From the NCBI RefSeq assembly GCF_021130785.1, contig NC_060212.1, positions 145,973,501 to 146,037,500 of the forward strand: a DNA stretch of 64,000 nt, read 5' to 3'. Origin of the DNA: Homalodisca vitripennis (lineage: Eukaryota > Arthropoda > Insecta > Hemiptera > Cicadellidae). A program made the translations under genes and the position numbers. Positions 12,069-24,590 of the stretch are shown here, in pieces (the first letter of the stretch is position 1; each line of letters opens with the position of its first letter). Under the pieces are notes generated by a model that saw only the letters and a program-made list of their open reading frames with translations, made no database searches and had not been told where the DNA came from.

Positions 12069-14159
12069 TTTACTAAGCTATAGCCTACTAATGCAATTAA
12101 ATGCTGTTACACAAGGCCCTAAAAAACTAGTATTTCAACAGGACGTTTATAAACATAATTCTGAATGGAATAATCTTTAGAATTAATAGTATAAATAGAG
12201 CGATATATTAGAGAAACAAAGTGAATATGAGCTTTCAGGACAATTAAAAAAAACGAAATTATCATTTTTTTAAATATTTTTTAACCCTCCTCTTTCCAAA
12301 AAAACTGCTCATACATGTTACGCAATTTTAAAGGTTGCAAACTACAGGCATGTTTGTTGATTGTAAATTTGGAAAACTGATTTGACATTCCACACTTACA
12401 CTTTATTTTAAAAATCATTTTTCATTGACTCAACACATTAACAATTGTTTACTCAAATGGTTTATTATTATTTGTTTAAGATTTATCGATTAAAATTTAA
12501 AATTTTAATAATTTTTTAAATTTAGAAAAGTGCAATTGCACCATACAAATATGTATATCAGTATAATAATATATTCTTTGTTTAAAGTTTGTTTTTGACG
12601 ATGGAAGGATTGTGAAAGAAATAGAATGTTTCATAACTGAACGATGGCAAATGTCCGCAAAATTCCTGTTTCGTTCATAATGATATATCTAGCCTTGTGC
12701 ACTCTTCTACTTACACTGCCTGATAAATGTATTACCCAAACCAATTGATTGAATTTGGCAAAATAAGGTTAAAGCGAGATCAGTTTCTTAAAAAAGAACA
12801 TAATTGTATTATCAAAGAGTAAGCTAATCTGAAATGTTCAATCATTTTTCAAATAAACGTCCGCTAAACAAATCACGTTTAAATGTGTACATAAGGATTT
12901 TATCCTAATCATTTGTACAATGCTTCACATAAGCACTCGAACTAAAATGAAGTATAAATAACATAACTTGATACTAACATTAATTTGTATCACAATCTTA
13001 AGTAAGAAAAGAAAATGTGATGGAATAGTTTAGAGTAATCCGGACAAAAATGTGATGATTCGTCCCAAACAATGGCGGAAAACGGAACAGACGAATGCCT
13101 CAGTCGCAATGAGAACGCGAGACGATGAATGTTATCACTAAGTGTGACGTCTGTTTGTGTACAAATACAACCATGTGTCACTCCTCCGATAGTAAGTCGA
13201 CTTGTCTCCCTGGTGGCCAAACGTCAAGTTCAGTATCTCATCTTTCAAGTTTATCCGTCAGCGCTTTAATTTCTTTCCGTGTTTTTGATACATGGATCAT
13301 TCCTACTATTTTAAAAACTCTGTGTTATTAACTTTGTAACATATGCAAAACTGGAAATAATTTCAATCAAGACACATTCTGGCTAGTTATCTTGCACGAT
13401 TGCCAGGTAGAATCAAACGTCTGTTACCATGTTATTTTAACAGTCCGGAAAAACCTATTTAAAATGATAAAAATTAGCAATTTAGTTATTAGTTTCTTTA
13501 GATGAAGAATGGTCGTATCCTAAGTGATATATTGAAAAAAAGGAAATACAATTTTTGTTTCATCGCTACGTTTTAATGTTTTATTTTGAATAGACAATAT
13601 TTTATTGTCTCGCTTTTACGACTAGTTATCATGGTAATCATGTATTGTGAGGGAAGGTATCAATGATGGGTGATTTGTGTATTTAAATTATTCGAAGCAA
13701 AAATTTCTGATTCTTTCTTACTTGACTCGAATGATTTGAAGAACATTTCTGACTCTTTCTAACTGACGTAATATGTTGTAGCATTTTATTCTGAAAGGCA
13801 ATGCAATAACGTATTATTCTCTTCGAACGCGCCAGACAACAAAACTCGTACACTGGTTTTACTCACAAGAATAATCATTTATAAAAGTTATCTACAAGAC
13901 CTTTCCCAAAATTTCCTGAAGTATCCCAAAATAACCCATATCCTGTCACTTTTGAGTGACAATACTGAGAACGACTTGATTATCTGGGTGGCTATGTGCA
14001 CAATACACTGGTCAAAACACATCGGGTCTATTCAACCATTTCACCCTTGTTTGGTAATTAAAGTCGAAAATGACGTTGATTTAACAGCCACATCTTTAAT
14101 TTAATACAACAAATTTAGTTTTTTATATGTTTAGTCGATATATAATAAATTAGAACTAT
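12069..14159. other. No gene recognised; small CpG-containing patch at 13040-13230
   Basis: Mostly AT-rich. At 13072 ATGGCGGAAAACGG sits in a fair start context but closes after 18 codons. A consensus donor GTAAGT occurs at about 13192. No acceptor-bounded coding exon can be assembled. Confidence 0.4.
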
Positions 14160-14246
14160 TCGATACATTAACAACATCTTATACTGTACAATTATAAATA
14201 AAATAGGGGGAAGAATAGATCCTTGAGGTAGTCCTCTTTCGAAATT
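14160..14246 (-). pseudogene. Reverse-transcriptase motif B relic of a LINE
   Basis: On the minus strand an open stretch reads FERGLPQGSILPPILF, the conserved GLPQGS-LSP-LF block of non-LTR reverse transcriptases (motif B, nucleotide-binding/fidelity region). It continues only a few residues before diverging, and the upstream part is in another frame with a stop. Neither the FxDxxKAFD block nor YxDD is visible next to it. It is a heavily decayed LINE scrap; only the motif itself supports the call. Confidence 0.65.
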
Positions 14247-16653
14247 TCATAAACGGTAAAACACGAAAAATATTTCCATTGATTTATAATAATTCCTGTA
14301 TACAGATATAACAAAAGGTAATAAATCATGGTTCTAAACTTCATATTTTAGTTATTATTTTAGGAATAATATAAAATATTTATGATGAAATGTACCGCGT
14401 CACGAACATTATTTAATCACCGAACACATGGAGTATTTTTTTTTGTATATAAGGATAGATTTGGTAATATATAAAATTGTGTGCAGGTGTTAATAGGGAA
14501 TCCAAACTTTTACACATATAGTATCTTACTACACTAAAACTCATGATATAATAGACAAAATGATTTTTGATAACTCGTGTGGCAATGCAATGACTGAAAT
14601 TCTTAGAGGAATAAAGTTGCTCACCAATGTGAACTGACTGAATTTTGCTGATTTAACTTGTAAAATTAACACCCAAACTAAAACAATAATGATATATATA
14701 CATTAATTATTTTCCCCCCGTAACATAAAAACTCAAACAAATGCAGTTGAAGCGACAGCGTGAGTTCGTTCCCACAGTGAGGTGCGATATTTAGAATGTT
14801 GGTCTAAACTGAGACTACACGTGCGTACTGCTTCGCTTATATAATCAAATTATGTCTGTTGCGCTCCTACATTAACGTCAACTATGCCTCTGTAGGGTCG
14901 AGATCAAACTTGGCTCTAAATACAATAATCAAAGTAGACGTTATAATTTGCGTTTTAAACGTGTGATTTTTCAGGCTTAACAAACCTTTATAAAGAGTGT
15001 ATACGGAATGTGAATAAACGTTCGTAATTTTAAACAGATTCAAATAAAAACCAACATGGGTGTTCAAGAAGGAAATGACAAGTTTTACCCTTGGTACTTT
15101 AGATCCTGGTACATATTGAACCTCTCAAGTTACCTAGTAGTTATTAGATCTATAAGGCTTAGTTCATTGTTGAAGTTAATTGGAATCTACGTAAACGGAG
15201 CTCCATAGCCAACAGAAAGGGGGGATCAATACATAAAGTAGCCATGGCAGGAAGGGTTGATTCCTTGTGAATGTTGAGTCAAGCTCCAATTCACCTTCCT
15301 CTTAGTGCAGCATCTGGAATCTGACGCTGTTACAGTCTTGTTGACTCCTGAAATCTGAAGTCATTTTCCTGATGAAGTCAATTGTGAACCTAATGAGACG
15401 ATGAGAATACCTCTTCATATTACACTATATCTTGTGGTCTAGGTGTCTCTGATGTCGAAACGATATAATAAGTTCATTTTGAGCTTCTTCGTCGCCAATT
15501 TTTTTATCTCTTCAGACGAACTTGACTCCAGATTTCAGAAGCTAAGTCTGTAACAGTGTCGGATTCACAATATTGGGATTCTTGTTTTATGGAAAATATG
15601 TTGACAGAGAATATGTTTTGAGTACCACTGTATACCTGGATATGCCAGGACCAAATCCATTTTTCTATAACTATTCTCTACGTCCAAAGTATCCATATAT
15701 TTGGATCAAAATTAGTATACACTCTAGGAATGAACACGTTTTCACCAAACTACACTGCACATCTTAAGGATGCATGGATTTGAACAAAAATGTGTAAAAA
15801 GTCTATGGAGTATCTACGGAAAATAGTCCAACAGACACCATATAAATCCGTGCATTTTTATTATAAATTGCAAGAATTTTCCATAGACACAGAAAAGTTA
15901 CTGAGTGCATTTAGGACAGAGCTCCAGATACGGTTCCACATAACTGTTCTACATGTATTATAAGTTTTCATCAAAATTGAAATTAATATTCGATAAATGG
16001 AAATAACGTCAAAATTGTTGGTGATTGAGCTGTCAAAGACGCGCAGGTTAAAGGTTTAAATCCGTTCCCCCCACAACCACTTTCGACATATTATAATGCA
16101 TGGATTTTTCAGAAATTAGGACGAAATCGATGGAACAACAGTTTTTTAACGACGCTTACTGCCATATACACACTTTCCATCATAAATTGATTGGCATGAT
16201 GTTTACAAATACATGTACTCGTATTTTACCCAAAGTTTGTATGTCTATTCTAGGGAAGCCTATTCTCCTAGAGCTTTCAGAGGCCGGAAGTTGTGTTTGC
16301 CCGGAAACTCAAAAATCATGTACAACCATAGGACAGACAACACATACAACACAAGTAATGAAGTCTAGATGCCACTAAGGACTAGATTATCCATGTACCT
16401 ATTTTAAATAGTGTCATAATGAAACGACTCTAGTGGCCGAAATGTTGTATATGGCCAGGGCCTCCTGATATATGGCAAAGATTGACTTTCCCCAGAGCTA
16501 ATAAATGAACACTTCAGGAGTAAGTTCGTTCAATGCCTGAAAGTTTCCTAAACGTTTTATTTGTGATCAACAAGAAGGAAAATATCAATACTGCGATCAG
16601 TGACCCCAAAGAACTGGTATTTACATTTATTGCCTATTTCGTACATCAACATT
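14247..16653. other. No gene recognised
   Basis: AT-rich DNA. Short open frames at 15573-15767 and 16100-16378 have no recognisable domain and no splice context. Nothing repeated at short range was seen. Confidence 0.5.
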
Positions 16654-18094
16654 GAAATAGATACGGACGTGCGGTTTGCGGTTATTATTAGTGGAACATA
16701 TTGTTAAAAATCCCATATTAAAGATGCGATATTTTTTAAATTTTCAAAACCTATTTAGTCATAGGAAAATTTATTTTCTTCATTAAAGTAAAAAAATACC
16801 GAATTTCCTGTTAGGTTCATACCCAAATATGAAGAAATAGATACGGACGTGCGGTTTATTATTAGTGGAACATTATTAAAAATCCCATATTAAAGATGCG
16901 ATATTTTTGAAATTTTAAAAACAATATTTCTTCATGGTAAAATTTCATTTCTTCATTAAAGTAAAAAAAAAATAGTTAATTTTTTGTTGGGTCCTTACCC
17001 AAATATGAAGAAATAGATACGGACGTGCGGTTTGCGGTTATTATTAGTGGAACATATTATTAAAAATCCCATATTAAAGATGCGATTTTTTGAAATTTAT
17101 AAAACCATATTTCGTCATAGGAAAATTCCATTTCTTCATTAAAGTAAAAAGAATAGTGAATTTTCTGTTGGCTCCTTACCCAAATATGATGAAATAGATA
17201 CGGACGTGCGGTTTGCGGTTATTATTAGTGGAACATTATTAAAAATCCCATATTAAAGATGCGATATTTTTGAAATTTTAAAAACAATATTTCTTCATAG
17301 TAAAATTTCATTTCTTCATTAAAGTAAAAAAAAAATAGTTAATTTTCTGTTGGGTCCTTACCCAAATATGAAGAAATAGATACGGACGTGCGGTTTGCGG
17401 TTATTATTAGTGGAACATATTATTAAAAATTCCATATTAAAGATGCGATTTTTTGAAATTTATAAAACCATATTTCGTCATAGGAAAATTCCATTTCTTC
17501 ATTAAAGTAAAAAAATAGTGAATTTTCTGTTGGCTCCTTACCCAAATATGATGAAATAGATACGGACGTGCGGTTTGCGGTTATTATTAGTGGAACATTA
17601 TTAAAAATCCCATATTAAAGATGCGATATTTTTGAAATTTTAAAAACAATATTTCTTCATAGTAAAATTTCATTTCTTCATTAAAGTAAAAAAAAATAGT
17701 TAATTTTCTGTTGGGTCCTTACCCAAATATGAAGAAATAGATACGGACGTGCGGTTTGCGGTTATTATTAGTGGAACATATTATTAAAAATCCCATATTA
17801 AAGATGCGATTTTTTGAAATTTATAAAACCATATTTCGTCATAGGAAAATTCCATTTCTTCATTAAAGTAAAAAAAATAGTGAATTTTCTGTTGGCTCCT
17901 TACCCAAATATGATGAAATAGATACGGACGTGCGGTTTGCGGTTATTATTAGTGGAACATATTATTAAAATTCCCATATTAAAGATGCGATATTTTTGAA
18001 ATTTTAAAAACCTATTTAGTCATAGAAAAATTCCATTTTTTCATTAAAGTAAAAAAATAGTGAATTTTCTGTTGGGTCCTTACCCAAATATGAA
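16654..18094 (+). repeat. 180-bp satellite, 8 units, dimeric higher-order structure
   Basis: GAAATAGATACGGACGTGCG recurs at about 16654, 16834, 17010, 17191, 17373, 17553, 17735 and 17915. From the second unit on, two variants alternate. One has CATATTATT with GGAAAATTCCATTTC; the other has CATTATT with GTAAAATTTCATTTC, and the spacer before each unit alternates GGGTCCTTACC and GGCTCCTTACC. The real amplifying unit is therefore a dimer of about 361 bp. The outermost units are the most diverged. Confidence 0.95.
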
Positions 18095-19520
18095 ATTTTA
18101 TTTAGAAAAATATGAAATCTATTTGTTCGTTTACTGCTCTGTAAAAATATAAAATATTGATAACAACTTCAAACTCTCTAGAACCTTGCTAAACAAAATA
18201 ATATTATAATGACTTTTTTTAACTATTCTTACATGCTTTCATATCAAGCTGAATTATAACTTTAATCAAAATACCGATGGGTTTCACTAGCATGCTCTGC
18301 AAGCACGAACTTGGACTATTCTTCAATGTCGAAAAGATCTTTTATTACTCTCTCTAATTGTAGTTTGAAAAATAGAAGCTTCCTTCGTTCTAAAATCACG
18401 CAATGCGACTTGATATTCTATGGAATAAAATAAGAACGGTCTCTACAGACTTATCCTAAGAGTATTCTCCCACAAGACTGTGTCCGCGGTCGCAGGTGTT
18501 AAGCAAGAGCCGCTGATGGATCGCCCTCACCTAAGGAAGCGAGTAAAGCCTTGACTCCACAATGGACACTTACTTCACCTTATCAGATAGACAATACGGC
18601 GGTACGTATATCGTATACCAGCATTCCCTCTCAGGTGATTTTCCCAAGCGTCGCCGTCTCAGCGGCAGCTCAAGGTGCGAGTTTCATAATCACCGCGGTG
18701 ATTGTGGACCTGAGGAGATTTATGGTCGTGGATAAGGTCTAGCTACGAGTGCGATAGAACCTTGCATTACTTAGCTAGCTTTGTTCTTAGTTATTCCATC
18801 TCCCATTTTCTATTTCCCCTGCTCTTGTCACATATCCTCAGTCATGCTCTAAATCAATAAGGATGCTTACAACGATAATAACATTATTCACTATAGTAAC
18901 AATATTCACGATTTAAATTCACGATAGTGCCAATTTTCCGAAATTTTAGGCTCTATAATAAACCATATATAATTCCGGTCACTAAGATGTATAATATTCT
19001 TGTTCCAAATCAACAGTGGACACATTCAACATGTCCTCAAGAAAGATACATGAAACAAACTGTTTAGAACATAAACTATGAGGATTACAGACAACCATAA
19101 ACAGACAAAAGAGATTTCCGTGATGTTTCACGTTAGTTGCTCAGGGGTTGTGATGAATTTAGCTACTAAAGATCAGTTGATGGGATTAAAGCTTATTTCT
19201 CACGGTAAGTTTACACCGTTTCTCGATAAGATACAGATCACAATGTAAATGATTAGAAATCTATATCAAACGAAGCATGTAAAGCAAATCTGATAACTGA
19301 TATTTTTAGATTTGATTCTTTATGGAAAGTAGTCAAGCTTAGATCCTGTCACAGTACTACCAAAGTACTCACAGCCATTCTTTAAATCGTTCATCCTATG
19401 CTTACTCTACGGAATTCCCCATCAAAACAATTTTACAAATGATACCACTGACAATTGTACAAACACTTGCTCAATTTAATTAAAATAATACTAAGAAGCC
19501 GTAATTAATCAAACCTCTTT
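18095..19520. other. No gene recognised; GC-richer patch at 18485-18740
   Basis: The patch includes CAAGCGTCGCCGTCTCAGCG and keeps an open frame of 63 codons (18551-18742), but the translation matches no family I know and lacks a clear acceptor. The remainder is ordinary AT-rich DNA. Confidence 0.4.
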
Positions 19521-20135
19521 ACGAGTAAAGCAAGGGAACCCGAGTCAGCTATGTCACCAGGTCCGTCTCCAATAAAGAATATTATTGCCAAGAGTAGTCC
19601 AAATCCCTGACAATGCTGTGTAGGCTCCGAAAATGCCACCTATTCCCTGGTGTCCGCCGCTTCGTTTAGCCTAACACACTGTCATTAGGGTTACAATGCT
19701 GGTAACCACACCAAAAATGTTTCCGCCGAGTAAGCCACGGAACCCGAGTAGCTATGTCAGCAGATGCGTCCTAACAAATAATATAATTTTTGCCAAGAGT
19801 AGTCCAAATCCCTGACACAAAAAATGCCGCCTAGTCCCTGGTGCCTGCCGCTCCGCCTAGCCTAACACACTGTCATTAGGGTTACAATGATTGTAACCAC
19901 GCCAAAAATATTTCCGCTGAGTAAGCCACGGAACCCGAGTTAGCTATGTCAGCAGGTGCGTCCCAATAAAATTATCATTGTTGCCAAGAGTAGTCTGAAT
20001 CCTGACAATGCTGTGTAGGCTCGACAATGGCGCCTAACCCTGGCGTCCGCTGCTTCGCCTAGTCTAACACACTGTCATTAAACCTACAATAATGGTAACC
20101 ACACCATGACCATTTCCGCTGGATAAGCTACGGAA
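19521..20135. repeat. Three tandem copies of a roughly 200-bp GC-richer unit
   Basis: Units start at about 19521, 19725 and 19917, with a fourth truncated start near 20117. Shared blocks include GGAACCCGAGT, AGCTATGTCA, TTGCCAAGAGTAGTC and CTAACACACTGTCATTA. The copies differ by many substitutions and short indels, so the triplication is old. On the minus strand the first copy has an acceptor-like ACACCAG followed by a 30-codon open stretch and a donor-like CTGGTGACA, but the other copies do not preserve it. Confidence 0.9.
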
Positions 20136-20555
20136 ATATCCAAGCGTTTGCAGATTCGTCACTTCGCCAACAATCTTTTACTGAGATGATTTATCCAGCA
20201 TTGCTTTATTCTAGTTTTATTTTTTCTGGTTATTTATCTATATTATTGATTAATTTCTTGCTTATTTTGTCCATATTCCGGTTTAACCCTATAAAACCAC
20301 CGACGATGTAGCTTTGTTAGGTTAAAGCTTATCTGCTACAGTCTATATCGTCAGTTAGTCTCCAGAGGGTCAAAACCAATTTCAAATAAATTTTGAAGTA
20401 AAAAAAATATAATGATGTAGAAATATGTGTGTTATCACAACATGAATCCTTGTGGCACGCCACACACCCACATATCGCGTTAAAGCTACTAAAATTGTTG
20501 TCGAATTTAAATTCAACATGTTAATGAGTTTTACTTCCATCTATTTCAAAATAAC

Positions 20556-20607
<52 letters not shown>

Positions 20608-21162
20608 CTATATATAAAACAATAATAGTATAACAATTATATATATATATGTAACAACAAATATATATAATTGTTATATACTATTTGTATGATTCAGTTT
20701 AGAGAAATCATTGTTTAATTTGAGAATGGTGTGAAATAAAGAATGAAGTGATACACACAGAGCTATTGATACACTTTAATCTTATAGAAAAAGCTGCAAT
20801 AACGTTAATATTTTCTTTTCACTTTAGATAAAATGTAAAATAGAAGAAGACTATACACTTCGTTGTCAAGCAAGATTATAACTTTGTAAAATCAACGAAA
20901 ACTACACAGTTATTGCTTCAATTATTTGAGAATAGTTTTTTAACCCATGCTTATAGACACAAATTAGGCTTACTGGACCGTTATTCTTTTTATATGGGGA
21001 ATAAATTGCGAAAATGGCAACACTTGTTTTGGAAACAACCGGTATTGGGGTGTAAGTGAATTATGAATGAATGTTAACGTACGTAGGATCGAGTGTATAG
21101 TCCCGGTTTGATCACCCACCGTACAAGTACAACGGTACTAGTATAGTAACTCTCTGACACGT
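20136..21162. other. No gene; TA microsatellite at 20559-20605
   Basis: AT-rich sequence with a (TA)n run of about 47 bp and further TA-rich inverted stretches to about 20690. Nothing coding was seen. Confidence 0.6.
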
Positions 21163-21340
21163 TATATACTCTCAAAATCACAAAGACGCAGGTACTGATA
21201 ACATTATATATTCCCACAAGACTCAGGCTTCAAACTCACTGCAACTTATGAGATCCATACAAAAGTTCGTAACTCTCACCGGAAATCAAAACCGCCTCCT
21301 CCCGCATTAGTCTGGACAAGATATAATAATATATAGCCTA
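21163..21340 (+). repeat. Roughly 160-bp direct repeat, copy 1
   Basis: Contains CAAAATCACAAAGACGCAGG, ACTTATGAGATCCATAC and ACCGCCTCCTCCCGCATTAG. The same unit occurs at 22041-22198 and 22199-22345. A fold-back element separates copy 1 from copies 2 and 3. Confidence 0.9.
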
Positions 21341-22039
21341 CAGAGTGAGTTTTATGTCCTGGCACACCTGGATATAATTTAAACGGCACGAGATAGCTAT
21401 GTGAAACCTTGATCCTAGATATTATAACATATTTTTTTAATTTTTCAAGTTGTTGAAAATTTTGCCCCCCTTTTCTAAAGGGGGGTAAAGGGGGGCAACT
21501 AAAAATTTTCAAATACAAACCCCTATCATGTGACCCCTCGTTTTAAAGGGAATAAAAAAAAAAGAAATCCAATAATGCAAACTAGAGGTCTCTACGTTTA
21601 TTTTAACAGATTTTATGACAAATTTACAATTGAGTAAAGGGGGGAGGTAAAGAGGGGCAACTAAACATTTTTAAATACAAACCCCTATCATGTGACCCCT
21701 CATTTTAAAGGGAATAAAAAAATAAATCCAATAATCCAAACTAGAGGTCTCTACGTTTATTTGAACAGATTTTATGACAAATTTACAATAATAAAATCAG
21801 TAACTATCTTGTTTTGTTTATCGTAACATGAGTCAACACTAACGCAAATTCTAAAAACAGTTATTTGAAAATTGTTAGTTGCCCCCATTTACCCCCCTTT
21901 AGAAAAGGGGGGCAAAATTTTCAACAACTTGAAAAATTAAAAAAAACAAATGTTATAATAGGTAGGGTCAAGGTTTCACATAGATATCTCGGGCCGTTTA
22001 AATTATATCCAGGTGTGCCAGGACATAAAACTCACTCTG
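21341..22039. mobile_element. 699-bp fold-back element with long inverted repeats and TA target duplication
   Basis: The left end CAGAGTGAGTTTTATGTCC and the right end GGACATAAAACTCACTCTG are perfect inverted copies flanked by TA on both sides. The inverted arms extend about 150-170 bp (21341-21510 and 21870-22039) and include TCCAGGTGTGCC/GGCACACCTGGA and a CCCCTTT/AAAGGGG block. The centre holds two direct copies of a segment with ACCCCTATCATGTGACCCCT (about 21484 and 21640). No transposase is encoded. TA target sites and CAG ends suggest mobilisation by a Tc1/mariner-type transposase. The insertion lies between two copies of a tandem unit, which marks its boundaries well. Confidence 0.85.
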
Positions 22040-22040
22040 T

Positions 22041-22345
22041 ATATACTCAAAATCACAAAGACACAGGTATAATACTGATAACACTACATATTTCCATAAG
22101 ACTCTGGCCTCAAACTCGCTGCAACTTATGAGATCCATACAAAACTCTCACCGGAAATGAAAACCGCCTCCTCCCGCATTATAGTCTGGACAAGATATGT
22201 ATACTCAAAATCACAAAGACAGGTATAATACTGATAACACTACATATTTCTATAAGACTCTGGCCTCAAACTCGCTGCAACTTATGAGATCCGTACAAAA
22301 CTCTCACCGGAAATGAAAACCGCCTCCTCCCGCATTAGCCTGACA
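22041..22345 (+). repeat. Roughly 160-bp direct repeat, copies 2 and 3
   Basis: Copies 2 (22041-22198) and 3 (22199-22345) share TACTCAAAATCACAAAGACA, ACTCTGGCCTCAAACTCGCT and GAAAACCGCCTCCTCCCGCA, and are closer to each other than to copy 1. Confidence 0.9.
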
Positions 22346-23654
22346 AACATGAAAGACTGCGACGTCACCGCACCGTCGTGTACATGTCCCCGGGGTGTGG
22401 GCGGCACGACGGCCTGACAAGGCGAGTTCGCCAGGTGAAGGATGCCCGTGGGCGTGAGCCAAGGACCGGGACAGGACACAGACACCGACTACACGCCGTA
22501 TCCTCTCGCCTTGACATAGTCTCTTGTGCTGCATAATTCGGCACCTGGATAATCAACGCAGCCATGTGCCAGAAAATCAAAGAGAAAATCCTAACCTGTT
22601 ACAAACATGGGATATCCTACAGAAATCCTATTTCAGTGTCCGGAGGAACACGTCGGGGCCGTTCCGATCTTCAGGAAATTACCTACAAGACAAAAGTCCT
22701 AACACTTATTCGATAGACCCCTGCATCTCGTAGCGTGCAATTTTGTGAGCAAAGTCTTTCCATACTAAAGCACCCACCTAGAAGATTTTTTAATCTTGAA
22801 AGGTCCCCCGCCCCACTAACCTATATAACTTACAACTACAAATGAATGGAGTTCAAAATGCCGTCACCGATTAGGATTTACAACTATTACCCTATTTCTA
22901 CTTATTCCATATTCAACCATGCAACGCCAAGAGTATCCAAAATGATACGCAACAATACACAGAACCTTTTAAGGCAGGGAAAAAGGTAAAATTTACTTTT
23001 ACTATCGGAGACCAAGGGAGTTTTAAGATAAATAAGACACTTATAAACACTAAATTGATTATTTTTAAATCATTGAAACAGTATTGGTGATCCGACAATT
23101 GTTCATGTCTAAGCAGTCTGTTTCAATCAGTAATTTTTGACGACGGGACGATGGATTATTTTTATCTATTGTGTAATTAGCAAGGTACAAGTGTTTTGAT
23201 ACATATAGGTCAAACTATAAACTAACGCGTGTATTAGAAATGATACACGTGTCCCAATTAGTAGCATGGTGTATGTATCAATTCTGAAACACGTGGCGCT
23301 GAACGCTAATATATAAAAAAGTAATGGCCTGTGGGGAATGGGTTACAGGTGATGGCAATTAATGTGTTAATACTGTGCTTGTGCTCCAAGTCAATAAAAA
23401 CAACGACTGCGACGTGTTTAGTATAAATTTAAACTTGTCAATATCTTTCCTTTGGTACCTGAAACGCAGCGTTTTAAAAATTGCTAATACACAAGAATTT
23501 TGTATTGTACACCCAAATGGCGTCTGCGAAAAACTAAAAGGCAAACGCAATAAAACCAGCTCGTTTGGCAACTGCACTTGTAAAACTGAATTTCATAGAA
23601 TTTAGCAATGTCATACATGATATGTTACACTGTGTTGCTCAACAGCTTTGTCCT
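22346..23654. other. No gene recognised; GC-rich patch at 22360-22520
   Basis: The patch has several CpGs (GTCACCGCACCGTCGTG, GGGTGTGGGCGGCACGACGG) and three overlapping minus-strand open frames, none recognisable. An open stretch without a start (about 23542-23738) runs into the first unit of the next array in one frame. The rest is AT-rich. Confidence 0.4.
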
Positions 23655-24590
23655 ATTGACCATGAAATTGCTGTAAACTCTGAAAATATTGATCCAAGTT
23701 CACATGTTTATTCTTGTTACATTCTATTCACTCACTAAAAGCTAGCATGATAAGAGATTCGGTCATGAAATTGCGGTATACTCTAAAAATATTGATCCAA
23801 GTTCACATGTCTATTCTTGGTACATTCTATTCACTCGCTAAAAGCTACCATGATAAGAGGATCGGTCATGAAATTGCGGTAATCTCTAAAAATATTGATC
23901 CAAGTTCACATGTCTATTCTTGGTACATTCTATTCACTCACTAAAAGCTACAATGATAAGACGTTCGGTCATAAAATTGCGGTAATCTCTAAAATATTGA
24001 TCCAAGTTCACATGTCTATTCTTGGTACATTCTATTCACTCACTAAAAGCTACCATGATAAAAGGTTCGGTCATGAAATTGCTGTAATCTCTGAAAATAT
24101 TGATCCAAATTTATTATGTTCTGTTTACATTCTATTCACTCGCTAAAAGCTACCATGATAAGAGGTTCGGTTATGAAATTGCTGTAATCTCTAAAAATAT
24201 TGATCCAAGTTTCACATGTCTATTCTTGGTACATTCTATTCACTCACTAAAAGCTACCATGATAAGAGGTTCGGTCATGAAATTGATGTAATCTCTGAAA
24301 ATATTGATCCAAGTTCACATGTTTATTCTTGTTACATTCTATTCACTCACTAAAAGCTACCATGATAAGAGGTTCGGTCATGAAATTGCGGTAATCTCTA
24401 AAAATATTGATCCAAGTTCACATGTCTATTCTTGGTACATTCTATTCACTCACTAAAAGCTACCATGATAAGAGGTTCGGTCATGAAATTGATGTAATCT
24501 CTGAAAATATTGATCCAAAATTTACGTGTTTATTCTTGTTACATTCTATCCACTCACTAAAAGCTACCATGATAGAGGTTCGTCGCAGTG
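23655..24590 (+). repeat. 103-bp minisatellite, about 9 copies
   Basis: Units share GGTCATGAAATTGC, AATATTGATCCAAGTTCACA, TTGGTACATTCTATTCACTC and AAAGCTACCATGATAAGAGG, at steps of 102-103 bp from about 23661 to 24481. Each unit contains an in-frame stop (CACTCACTAA) and the step is not a multiple of three, so the short frames called over it are not protein. The unit resembles the end of an open stretch just upstream, so it may have grown from the 3' part of an old coding sequence. Confidence 0.93.

Noticed and set aside
13072..13130. Small ORF MAENGTDECLSRNENARR
   Set aside because: Good start context but only 18 codons and nothing recognisable.
16100..16378. 92-codon plus-strand frame
   Set aside because: No known motif, cysteine-scattered translation, no acceptor or donor at its borders.
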